Assembly: GCF_003692965.1 (NCBI RefSeq)
Contig: NZ_REHC01000008.1
Span: forward strand, 288,640-352,639
Length of the DNA stretch: 64,000 nucleotides
Source: Lactobacillus sp. ESL0246
GTDB lineage: Bacteria > Bacillota > Bacilli > Lactobacillales > Lactobacillaceae
Reading direction: 5' to 3'
Shown: one piece after another, positions 55,251 to 63,033 of the stretch
Numbering within the stretch: position 1 is the first letter of the stretch
Layout of the letters: every line of letters starts with the position of its first letter
Made by a program: the position numbers and the translations under genes
The notes under the pieces: model-generated
What the model was told of the DNA's origin: nothing
The model's database searches: none
What the model saw: the letters and a program-made list of their open reading frames with translations, nothing else

Positions 55251-57308
55251 TTACCGGCCTAAAAGACCTTTGACGTCATTATACCATTCATTAAGTCGTT
55301 CACTAGCAGAACCTAACCCTTTTTCAATTTTATTACTCCAATCATTTGTCCAATCAAACCCAGTACCATTATTCTTAATAATTTGACTTGGTGCCTGTTC
55401 ATTAAACTGATTTTGAGCCGTGTAAGGAAGAATCCCCTCCATCTCAGCTTTATATAGCCTAGTAATTTCTGTTTCGGACACGCCATGCATATAATGAGTC
55501 CGATTGGTACGGTCAAACCCTACCCATGTAGCAACAACTACGTCAGGAGTATAGCCAACTATCCATTGGTCTTTGGTTCCAAAACCATATGAATTAGGTA
55601 CTTCAGTTGAACCTGTTTTACCGGCAACTCGGTAGCCTGCTGGTTGGGCCGAAGCACCAGTTCCACTAGCAAATACTCCTAAGAGCATTGTTGTCATTTC
55701 TTTAGCTGTATTCTCCGAAATTATTCGATGCCTTCCTGTATCATGATTTTCTGCAATTACTTTGCCACTAGCATCTGTGATTTTGGTAATGAAATATGAA
55801 CTATCAGGTAGATTACCCTTATTGGCAAAAGCAGAATATGCCCGTGCCATCTGCAAAGGCGAAACTCCTGTAGATAGACCTCCTAATGCTAATGCTAAAT
55901 TTTGATCTTCCTTAGCAACTTTTAAACCAAAATTATTTGCGGATTGAACCCCCTTAGAGACTCCAATCCTATCTAGCAACCAAACAGCTGGTATGTTTTT
56001 ACTCTGCGCTAACGCCACATACATTGGAATCCTATCAGAATAGCCATTATCTACATTGTGCGGCTCATAACCATTTCGACCAAAGCGCTGTAACTTATTT
56101 GACAGTTGTGAATCATAATGATATCCCTGCTGCAAAGCTGGTGCATAACTGACCAAAGGCTTAATTGATGAACCGGGCTGACGTTTCATCTGGGTTGCAC
56201 GGTTATAACCGCGAAAGACATGATCATCCCGACCACCAATCACAGCTCTAACTGCTCCTGTTGATGGATCCATTACAACACTAGCTCCCTGAGTCTTAGT
56301 TCCATCAGGTGCATTTTGAGGAAACAGCCAATCTTGAGCAAATTTTTGCTGAAGTTGATCCTGATAGTTTTGATTTAAAGTAGTGTAAATTTTCAAGCCC
56401 TTATTCATTACGTCTTCTTCTTTTAAGCCATAACGACTAATTGCTTCATCAATCACTGCATCAAAGAAATACGGGTAGCGATAACCATCTTTATTGTGGT
56501 ACGTATCTTTTAAAGTTAAGCCCTGCTTTTGCTCAATTTTAGCTTGCTGAATTGTTAGCTTATGATTTTGTGTCATTAAATCTAACACTAGATTTCGACG
56601 GGCAAGTGCATATGACATATGATCGATTGGATTATATCTACTAGGATTACGTAATATCCCCGCTAACGTGGCGGCCTCACCAGGAGTTAACTCACTAGCA
56701 TTTTTACCAAAATACTTTTGACTGGCATCTTGAACTCCCCAGACACCATTGCCAAAATATGCCTTATTTAGATACATTGTTAAGATGTCTTTTTTAGAAT
56801 AAACATGTGTAATTTCCACTGCAAAAAAAAGTTCCTCAATCTTACGGGAAAATGTCTGTTTTTGTGTTAACAATGCATTTTTTGCAAGCTGCTGAGTGAT
56901 TGTTGATCCACCACCAGCAATTTGACCACGATGAAGCACTAAACTAAGAGCTGCTCGCCCCATTCCTTTAATGCTAAAGCCTGAATTATTCCAAAATGTT
57001 CTGTCCTCAGTGGAAATAACAGCATTCCTAACATTAGGTGAAATTTTATTATATTCAACAAAAGTACCTTTTTGTGAGTATAGCGACCCCGCCTTTTGAC
57101 CTTTATAATCATAAATTGCAGTCGTTGTTGACAAAGACGCTTTTAAATTAGATATATTTGAAGTTTTAACTTTAACTGTATAATAAGTACAAACCACAAG
57201 TATTATGCTAAGCAAAATCAAAATAAGCCAGCGGCCAATACAAAAACGGCGATCAAATCGGTGCCATATGGAACCAGTTCCGCTTCTTCTTGGTTCATTG
57301 TTTTCCAT
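55251..57308 (-). CDS. Bifunctional class A penicillin-binding protein (PBP1A/2A type)
   Basis: Polymerises and cross-links peptidoglycan. 685 residues: short cytoplasmic tail, TM (about 28-50), GT51 glycosyltransferase (about 80-250, 'VISTEDRTFWNNSGFSIKGM' with catalytic Glu, 'GGGSTITQQLAKNALL', 'KKDILTMYLNKAYFGNGVWG'), then transpeptidase with SxxK 'KRQPGSSIKPL', SxN 'AQSKNIPAVW' and KTG 'VAGKTGSTEVP'. ATG 57308 has AAAGGAG upstream. No long Pro/Gly tail. Which paralogue (ponA or pbp2a) is not decided. Confidence 0.94.
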   Translation of the reverse strand: MENNEPRRSGTGSIWHRFDRRFCIGRWLILILLSIILVVCTYYTVKVKTSNISNLKASLSTTTAIYDYKGQKAGSLYSQKGTFVEYNKISPNVRNAVISTEDRTFWNNSGFSIKGMGRAALSLVLHRGQIAGGGSTITQQLAKNALLTQKQTFSRKIEELFFAVEITHVYSKKDILTMYLNKAYFGNGVWGVQDASQKYFGKNASELTPGEAATLAGILRNPSRYNPIDHMSYALARRNLVLDLMTQNHKLTIQQAKIEQKQGLTLKDTYHNKDGYRYPYFFDAVIDEAISRYGLKEEDVMNKGLKIYTTLNQNYQDQLQQKFAQDWLFPQNAPDGTKTQGASVVMDPSTGAVRAVIGGRDDHVFRGYNRATQMKRQPGSSIKPLVSYAPALQQGYHYDSQLSNKLQRFGRNGYEPHNVDNGYSDRIPMYVALAQSKNIPAVWLLDRIGVSKGVQSANNFGLKVAKEDQNLALALGGLSTGVSPLQMARAYSAFANKGNLPDSSYFITKITDASGKVIAENHDTGRHRIISENTAKEMTTMLLGVFASGTGASAQPAGYRVAGKTGSTEVPNSYGFGTKDQWIVGYTPDVVVATWVGFDRTNRTHYMHGVSETEITRLYKAEMEGILPYTAQNQFNEQAPSQIIKNNGTGFDWTNDWSNKIEKGLGSASERLNEWYNDVKGLLGR

Positions 57309-57394
57309 TGCATCTGCTCCTTTAGCAAACAATTAGAATTGTATCATATTAGGAAATCATTATTCATATTTTCAAAAAGGTTTAATAAATATTT

Positions 57395-58258
57395 ATGAGC
57401 TATTATTTTACACTTACCTATCCACAAAATCTTGCACCATGCTCTATTGGTGACTTATTACGTAAACTACTAATACCACGCAAATGGCGCCATTATTTGC
57501 GTATCGAACAAAAAATTCTAATTAATAAGCGCTATCGCCCATTTAATCAGCTTATTTATCCCGGTGAGATAATCGAGATTACATTGAACCATGTTGATTC
57601 TGCTCAAGGTAATTATGCAGCAAGCGGTGTTTTGCCCGATATCATTTACGAAGACAAGGATTTGCTAGTTATTAATAAGCCGGCTGGACAAAAAACACAT
57701 CCCAACTTATCTGAAACTGACACAGCACTAAATGATTGCGCAACATATTTGAGGCATACTCCTTTTATTGTACACCGTTTAGATATGCTGACTAGTGGGC
57801 TATTATTGATTGCTAAAAATGCTGCAGTTGTTCCGATCTTAAACCGGCAATTAACAACTAAAACTTTTCACCGTGAGTACCTTGCCGTTGTAAATAATAG
57901 TGCTAATTTAAAAGATGTTGGAACTATTGATCTTCCTATCGGACGCGACCCGCATGACCCAAGAAAGCGAATGGTGCGCTCTGACGGTCTTCAATCTATA
58001 ACTCATTACCAAGTTATAAACCGTACACAAACAACTGCACTAATTAAACTCAGTCTGGCAACTGGTCGTACCCATCAGATTCGCGTTCACTTAGCTGCCC
58101 TAAATTCTCCAATCCTAGGCGATCCACTTTATAATTGCAAATTTAGTGAAGGTGAATTTTTACATTTAACTGCTTATCAAATGTCTTTTTATAAGCCATT
58201 TTCTTTTGAACAAGTATCAATTAAACTACCTGAAGAAAAAATCAGACTATTAAACTAA
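57395..58258 (+). CDS. RluA/RluD-family pseudouridine synthase
   Basis: Converts uridine to pseudouridine in rRNA or tRNA. 287 residues: N-terminal S4-like region (about 15-70, 'LRIEQKILINKRYRPFNQLI'), catalytic 'FIVHRLDMLTSGLLLIAK' with Asp of HRLD, 'HREYLAVV', 'LATGRTHQIRVHLAALNSPILGDPLYN'. Single gene, divergent from the PBP. Target RNA unknown. Confidence 0.92.
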   Translation: MSYYFTLTYPQNLAPCSIGDLLRKLLIPRKWRHYLRIEQKILINKRYRPFNQLIYPGEIIEITLNHVDSAQGNYAASGVLPDIIYEDKDLLVINKPAGQKTHPNLSETDTALNDCATYLRHTPFIVHRLDMLTSGLLLIAKNAAVVPILNRQLTTKTFHREYLAVVNNSANLKDVGTIDLPIGRDPHDPRKRMVRSDGLQSITHYQVINRTQTTALIKLSLATGRTHQIRVHLAALNSPILGDPLYNCKFSEGEFLHLTAYQMSFYKPFSFEQVSIKLPEEKIRLLN

Positions 58259-58267
58259 ATCACAATT

Positions 58268-58313
58268 AAAAACCAGGAACTTACATTTTCCAATGATTAA
58301 GTAGCTGGTTTTT
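58268..58313. terminator. Terminator between the pseudouridine synthase and MerR gene
   Basis: AAAAACCAG..ACTTA pairs with TAAGT..CTGGTTTTT around a long loop; A/T runs suit both convergent genes. Confidence 0.6.
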
Positions 58314-58317
58314 GGCA

Positions 58318-58746
58318 TTAAAGTTCTTCAACCCGATTTTGCTCCATGTTTTGCAAATTTGTAGGTTCATACGAATCCGGCTCATCATTAGCTAAAATCT
58401 CAGCATAATGACTGACTTTGCGGTTAATTGTCCTCAAATGCTGCTTGAGCTCCGTAATTTCATGTAAAGTTTTTTGTTGCTGTTTCAGCATAATCTGGTA
58501 GCGCTCTGGTACAGTTTGCTTACCCTGCTGGACTAAAGTTAAATAATGCTGAATTTCTTTCAACGGCATCCCCGTCTCACGTAAACATACAATAATCTGC
58601 AACCATTCCAGATCAATATCATTGAATATTCGATTATTATTGGCATCTCGCTTAACATAAGGTAGCATTCCATTATCATCATAATAGCGTACTGCATATG
58701 GCGTTAATCCCACCTTGTGCGCAGCTTCATGTACCGAATAGGACAT
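58318..58746 (-). CDS. MerR-family transcriptional regulator
   Basis: 142 residues: N-terminal winged helix 'SVHEAAHKVGLTPYAVRYYDDNGMLPYVKRDANNNRIF', 'LEWLQIIVCLRETGMPLKEIQHYL', then a dimerisation coiled coil (about 80-125). Only one Cys, so metal sensing is unlikely; similar regulators respond to redox or small molecules. Divergent from the oxidoreductase gene, whose promoter has the 19-base spacer MerR proteins need. Confidence 0.92.
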   Translation of the reverse strand: MSYSVHEAAHKVGLTPYAVRYYDDNGMLPYVKRDANNNRIFNDIDLEWLQIIVCLRETGMPLKEIQHYLTLVQQGKQTVPERYQIMLKQQQKTLHEITELKQHLRTINRKVSHYAEILANDEPDSYEPTNLQNMEQNRVEEL

Positions 58747-58774
58747 TTTTACTACTTCCTTTTCAAAAAAATTA

Positions 58775-58805
58775 TTGCCTTCGAGTTACTGTAAAGTTCT
58801 AAAAT
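58775..58805 (+). promoter_or_regulatory. MerR-type promoter of the oxidoreductase gene (19-base spacer)
   Basis: TTGCCT (58775-58780) and TAAAAT (58800-58805) are exactly 19 bases apart; the spacer holds an imperfect dyad CTTCGAGT-TACTGTAAAG, similar to known MerR sites. It lies between the divergent regulator and target. Confidence 0.7.
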
Positions 58806-58838
58806 AATTTTAAACTAAAAAAGAAAGGAGTTCAAAAC

Positions 58839-59444
58839 ATGCGTATTTTAATCATTGGTGCTAGCGGGTCTATTGGTCAGGTTACACGAAAGTATTTTAT
58901 TCAACATTCGTCCGACTATCTAACACTGATGGCGCGTCATACGAGTAGCTTGCAAAAGGATTTCAATCCTAATCGTGAGCAAATTTTTTCGGGTGATGCT
59001 TTAGATCAACAACAACTACAAGCAGCCTTAGAAAAGCAAGAAGTAGTTTTTGCAGCGGTTAGTGGTCAAATTCCTCAAATTGCACAAGCCTTAGTAGAAC
59101 AAATGCCACGGGCTCATGTCCAAAGATTAATCTTCATTACATCAATGGGAATTTATAATGAAATTCCACCTACAGTAGAGATTAGTGGAAATTTAAAAGA
59201 TAACCCTGCCCTTAAGCCTTATCGGCAAGCTGCAGATATAATTGAAGCATCAAAGTTAAATTATACAATCATTCGTCCAGGTTGGTTTGATAATGCTGCT
59301 GACACAGATTACCAACTAACACAAAAAGGAGAATTATTTGGTGGTCATGATGTATCGCGCATAAGTATTGCCAACTTAGTATTTCGCTTAGCCCATGACC
59401 CACAATTAGGAAGCCGCGCTAGCCTTGGCATTAATCGCGTCTAA
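58839..59444 (+). CDS. NAD(P)-binding oxidoreductase (atypical SDR/NmrA-like)
   Basis: 201 residues: N-terminal Rossmann 'RILIIGASGSIGQVTRKYF' (GASGxIG), 'IFSGDALDQQQLQAAL', 'RLIFITSMGIYNE', 'YTIIRPGWFDN' as in NAD(P)H-binding atypical SDRs. No YxxxK catalytic pair. RBS AAAGGAG. Likely MerR target; substrate unknown. Confidence 0.88.
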   Translation: MRILIIGASGSIGQVTRKYFIQHSSDYLTLMARHTSSLQKDFNPNREQIFSGDALDQQQLQAALEKQEVVFAAVSGQIPQIAQALVEQMPRAHVQRLIFITSMGIYNEIPPTVEISGNLKDNPALKPYRQAADIIEASKLNYTIIRPGWFDNAADTDYQLTQKGELFGGHDVSRISIANLVFRLAHDPQLGSRASLGINRV

Positions 59445-59464
59445 GAAATATAAAGGAGTTATAA

Positions 59465-59984
59465 ATGAAAAAACAAGTTATGCTAGTCATTGGTGCTGGT
59501 CAAATTAGTTTAGCCATTGCTCGTAGAATAGGTGCTGATTACCGGATTGTTGTCGGTGATAAAAATTTGGCTCATGCCAAAACCAGCACAAAAATTTTGC
59601 AAGAAGCAGGTTTTAAAGCAGAACCAATTGAAATGGACTTATCATCACGTCAATCAATCATTAAAACAATTGAGTTTGCTCAGACTTTCGGTGAAATTGG
59701 TGCTTTGATTAACGGTGCTGGTTTATCACCTAGTCAAGCTAAGACAGAAGACATTCTACAAGTTGACCTTTACGGTACAGCTGGCACTAGATGAATTTAA
59801 TGGTATTCGGGGAGACTTCTATAAAAAAATGTTTGCTCAGTCACCAGCAGGTCGACCGGGAACTGCCGATGAAGTAGCTAATATAGCTCAATTATTGATG
59901 AGTGCTCAGGGGGCATTTATTACCGGATCAACCTTTTTAATAGATGGTGGCGCAACTGCTAATTATTTCTATGGTCAAAATTAA
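59465..59984 (+). pseudogene. Short-chain dehydrogenase/reductase broken by an internal deletion
   Basis: The N-terminal part (59465-59794) has a Rossmann motif 'VIGAGQISLAIARRIG', 'LINGAGLSPSQ' and stops at TGA after 'VDLYGTAGTR'. The C-terminal part resumes in the +1 frame around 59780 with 'LALDEFNG', 'SPAGRPGTADEVANIAQLLM' and 'ITGSTFLIDGGA', the normal SDR end. About 172 residues remain of a family of about 270-280, so roughly 100 residues holding the Ser-Tyr-Lys active site are gone and the frame is lost. RBS AAAGGAG remains and it follows the intact oxidoreductase by 20 bases. Confidence 0.85.
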
Positions 59985-59991
59985 GTCTTTA

Positions 59992-60023
59992 GAAGCAATG
60001 TTATATACGACATTGCTTTTTTG
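59992..60023 (+). terminator. Terminator after the oxidoreductase unit
   Basis: AAGCAATGT-loop-ACATTGCTT hairpin followed by TTTTG. Confidence 0.75.
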
Positions 60024-60181
60024 TAATTCAAGATTAATTTAGCCAAATTAGGAAAAGGTTAAATTGATTGATAATGTATTAGCTAACTAACAGAAATTAT
60101 TTAATTTTAAATGAAGTTAGAGTAAAATATAAATCTAAATTACCAATCAATCATCTACTATATGAAAAAGAAGGTATAGCT

Positions 60182-61552
60182 ATGGAGACTAATAAAATTA
60201 ATGATTTAGCACAAAAAATGATGTCCCAATTCGATTTACCTAGTCTTGGAATTGGTATTTATCATAAAAACGAGCATTTTAGTCATGTATATGGTGCTGC
60301 TCAGCAGGACAATTTATATCCGTTAGCTTCCATCTCAAAAACATTTTTAGCGACTGCTATTTGTCAGTTAGCGGATCAAGGTGTGCTGAATTTAGATGAT
60401 CCACTTAAAAAATATTGGCCTAAGTTTAAATTAGTTGACCAATATGCACAAGATCATCTAACTTTCAGAGATGCACTCAGTCATCAAAGCGGCCTACCAG
60501 CACATGATTTGATGCGCTTCACTAATATGAATAAACATGATTTGTCCCTAAAAGAAAAGGTAGAACATGTCGGCTATTTAGAGCCTAATCATGAATTACG
60601 TTACCAAATGCAGTACAGCAACCTTATTTATGCTGTTGCAACTTACGTAATGGAGCAAGTAATTGGGCAAGATTATGGTACATATGAACGTGAACATTTA
60701 CTTAAACCACTACATATGAATAACACTTTTATCAACCATCACGAAGCTACTCAAAACCGAATTGTTAAACCATATATACGCGATAATAACGTAACACAAG
60801 AAGTACCCTTTATTGCACCCGGCAAGGTAGGTGGGGCTAGTAGCATGCTAGCTACAATTTCGGACTTACTCACATGGGCAGAATTTCAGTTAAAGACCCA
60901 AAAATCAACTAAAGAAGAGATAACTGCCCAGCGCTATCTGCCGCAATCAATTATGCGACCAAGTCGAGCATATGGTGAAGCTAATTTTGCAGCCTATGGT
61001 CTAGGGATGATGATGGAAGATTATCGCGGGCATAAGTATTTTTATCATAGTGGCTCATATATCGGCTACTGTTCATTTTTAGGCTTTGTACCAGATTTGG
61101 ATTTAGCATTTGTCTTTACTACCAACATGGATTCAACAGATGCGATTTTCGCTCTTGCTTACCAAGTAATTGATGAAACACTAGGAATAAAGACTACTAA
61201 TTGGACACAGAAGGTTAGTCAAATAATGACAGCAAAAATTGCGGCTAAAGAGCAACACTTAGCGCAACTTAAGGGCATGAATCCCCAATTTGTCCAAACT
61301 AACTCCGCCCTGCTTGGTGATTACGAAAACCCGGGTTACGGCCTGATTAGTTTAGGTGATCATGATGGCCACCTAAACGTTACTATTGGTAAGTGGGACT
61401 ACCCCGTCATAATTAATGAACAAAATGAAATGTTTGTTGAAGAAAGACTATACCAACATGAACTCTTACCCATTAGTTTAGAAAATGATCAGATTGCGTT
61501 ACTAACAGAGCCTGCTCTCAAGCGGCCAACAATTTTTAAGAAGAAACCATAA
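60182..61552 (+). CDS. Serine hydrolase of the beta-lactamase/class C family
   Basis: 456 residues: SxxK 'LASISKTFLATAICQLAD', YxN 'QYSNLIYAVATYVME', and an HxG 'YHSGSYIGYCSF' in the third position, the class C/DD-peptidase pattern. No signal peptide, so the protein is probably cytoplasmic, as in lactobacillar 'serine hydrolase' esterase-like members. A C-terminal lipocalin-like domain follows (about 350-456). RBS GAAGGT. Single gene with own terminator; substrate unknown. Confidence 0.88.
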   Translation: METNKINDLAQKMMSQFDLPSLGIGIYHKNEHFSHVYGAAQQDNLYPLASISKTFLATAICQLADQGVLNLDDPLKKYWPKFKLVDQYAQDHLTFRDALSHQSGLPAHDLMRFTNMNKHDLSLKEKVEHVGYLEPNHELRYQMQYSNLIYAVATYVMEQVIGQDYGTYEREHLLKPLHMNNTFINHHEATQNRIVKPYIRDNNVTQEVPFIAPGKVGGASSMLATISDLLTWAEFQLKTQKSTKEEITAQRYLPQSIMRPSRAYGEANFAAYGLGMMMEDYRGHKYFYHSGSYIGYCSFLGFVPDLDLAFVFTTNMDSTDAIFALAYQVIDETLGIKTTNWTQKVSQIMTAKIAAKEQHLAQLKGMNPQFVQTNSALLGDYENPGYGLISLGDHDGHLNVTIGKWDYPVIINEQNEMFVEERLYQHELLPISLENDQIALLTEPALKRPTIFKKKP

Positions 61553-61562
61553 AAATATTATT

Positions 61563-61607
61563 AAAAACAAGATTCAATAGTCAGACAACTTACGAATCTT
61601 GTTTTTT
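61563..61607 (+). terminator. Terminator after the serine hydrolase
   Basis: AAAAACAAGATTC pairs with GAATCTTGTTTTT around a loop of about 19 bases; T run on the plus strand. Confidence 0.7.
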
Positions 61608-61696
61608 TATTAATTCGCTTTAAACCTATCTAGGCGGCAGTAATAATTCAATCTTCTATCAATATTTTCAAATAAAAGAACGTTGTTAATAAAACA

Positions 61697-61732
61697 AAAA
61701 GGATGCTCAAGCTTTACGCTTGAGCACCTTTT
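61697..61732 (-). terminator. Terminator of the WxL gene
   Basis: Minus strand TGCTCAAGC-5 bases-GCTTGAGCA core extended by AAAAGG/CCTTTT, then TTTTTGTTTT. Confidence 0.7.
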
Positions 61733-61881
61733 ATAAAATCATTATTATTGTTACCTAACAACAAACTTCTGCCAGAATTTCCTTAAATTTTAATTTAAGA
61801 AAATTAGGCAAAACTTGCAGGTATAAGTGAAAAAATATCACTTAATTGTTAGTTAGTAAGTATCTTGACAAAATCTTAAGT

Positions 61882-62796
61882 TTATTGAATTCCTGTGGAT
61901 AAAGTCCAAGTTAATGAAGTCGTATAAGTTCCTGCATCAACACTGGCACTTGCTGGTAAAGTCAACTTGATATCACTTGGATCCCAAGCAAAAACGGCTG
62001 CTCCGCCACTATCAGGAACAGGTGATGCGGTTGCAAACTGAACTGCAGCACTATTGGCAACTAAATTAACCGAAAAATTTTTAGTTGTTGTAGCAGCAAC
62101 GCTGTTGGGAGCACTAACTCCACTATCCACCATATCATGCGTTATGCTAAAAGGGGTTGTTACTGTGCCAACTGCAGTATTGTTAAAGGCTAATGTGGCT
62201 CCAGCAATAGTTTTAGCACTAGCACCACTGCCAGTAGTCAGCGGACCGTCGGCTTTAACACTTAATTGCCAATCACCTGAATAAAGATCATTCTTGTCAT
62301 CAGTAGTTGTACGATTAGTTTGCTTATCAACCACTGTTACCCAAGTCTTACCATTCATAACACTTAACTTAGGATCAGTGGTAGTAAGCTTCGGGGTCTT
62401 ATTGTCTGCACCGGCATATCCTTTATTAGTATCATTGCTAGTATTATTTAAATTTGTACCAGCTGCTGTAAAGACAGAGTTGGCAGAATTAAACGCAGTA
62501 TGACTACCAAAGTCGAGTACTTCTGGCACATGTTGCAAACGTAAATAGCCCCTGCCATCATCTGGTTTATTTGGATTATCTGGTTTATTTGGATTATCTG
62601 GGTTAGGATTTGGGTTACTTTCTCCAAAGGTAATCCCTACTCTACTATGATTGGTATCTGGTAAGGCTTTACCACCGTTCATTTCTGCATTGCCTTCTTG
62701 GGTTCGAGCTTGAATAATGGCCGGAGTAGCGACAGCTACAGTCGATAAGACTGTGGCACTTGTCATTACCATACTGGCTATTTTAGTTAATTTCAT
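61882..62796 (-). CDS. WxL-domain cell-surface protein
   Basis: Secreted, wall-bound protein of 304 residues. Signal peptide (about 1-31, 'TVAVATPAIIQARTQ'), a Pro/Asn/Asp linker (about 60-80, repeated NPNKPD), then a WxL domain of about 220 residues with the proximal 'DWQLSV' and the C-terminal 'LTWTLSTG' motifs; in this family the domain binds peptidoglycan non-covalently. RBS GAAGGAGG. Downstream of the 51-codon gene and the DUF916-type gene, the standard WxL partner. Confidence 0.93.
   Translation of the reverse strand: MKLTKIASMVMTSATVLSTVAVATPAIIQARTQEGNAEMNGGKALPDTNHSRVGITFGESNPNPNPDNPNKPDNPNKPDDGRGYLRLQHVPEVLDFGSHTAFNSANSVFTAAGTNLNNTSNDTNKGYAGADNKTPKLTTTDPKLSVMNGKTWVTVVDKQTNRTTTDDKNDLYSGDWQLSVKADGPLTTGSGASAKTIAGATLAFNNTAVGTVTTPFSITHDMVDSGVSAPNSVAATTTKNFSVNLVANSAAVQFATASPVPDSGGAAVFAWDPSDIKLTLPASASVDAGTYTTSLTWTLSTGIQ
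62561..62596. repeat. 18-base tandem repeat in the WxL linker
   Basis: Two identical 18-base units (62561-62578 and 62579-62596) followed by a diverged third copy encode the NPNKPD linker; copy number could vary between strains. Confidence 0.75.
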
Positions 62797-62877
62797 CTTG
62801 AAGTTCCTCCTTCAAATACATATTTTTCATACACAACTAACCATCTTGCAATGATTATTCCAACGATTGTTTACTAG

Positions 62878-63033
62878 TTAATAAAGATTGATCGTCTTCC
62901 AAGTATTAAAATCGTTATATGTTTTGATTGTAAAGTACAGACACGTCGCAAAGGCAATTGCTAAGAGTATCGATAACCCCAGCCAAAACCACTGCACGCG
63001 ACGGTAGGAAAATTTTGCGATCAATGCTTTCAA
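62878..63033 (-). CDS. 51-residue single-pass membrane protein in the WxL locus
   Basis: Small gene with a perfect AAAGGAGGTGA ribosome site 8 bases before a TTG start. The start overlaps the stop of the upstream DUF916-type gene as TTGA, so translation is coupled. The protein begins 'MKALIAKFSYRRVQWFW', has one hydrophobic segment (about 16-36, 'FWLGLSILLAIAFATCLYF') after a basic N-terminus (cytoplasmic by the positive-inside rule) and ends 'YNDFNTWKTINLY'. No known family is recognised. Coding is supported by the RBS, coupling and open frame only. Confidence 0.7.
   Translation of the reverse strand: MKALIAKFSYRRVQWFWLGLSILLAIAFATCLYFTIKTYNDFNTWKTINLY

Larger units (their letters stand above)
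61553..61881. other. Intergenic stretch with two terminators, otherwise no gene
   Basis: 329 bases between convergent genes. It holds the terminator of the serine hydrolase (61563-61607) and a second hairpin (61697-61732). The remaining AT-rich part (61733-61881) would be an unusually long 3' untranslated region of the WxL gene and includes a small AAGTGA/TCACTT dyad; I see no coding potential. Confidence 0.6.
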
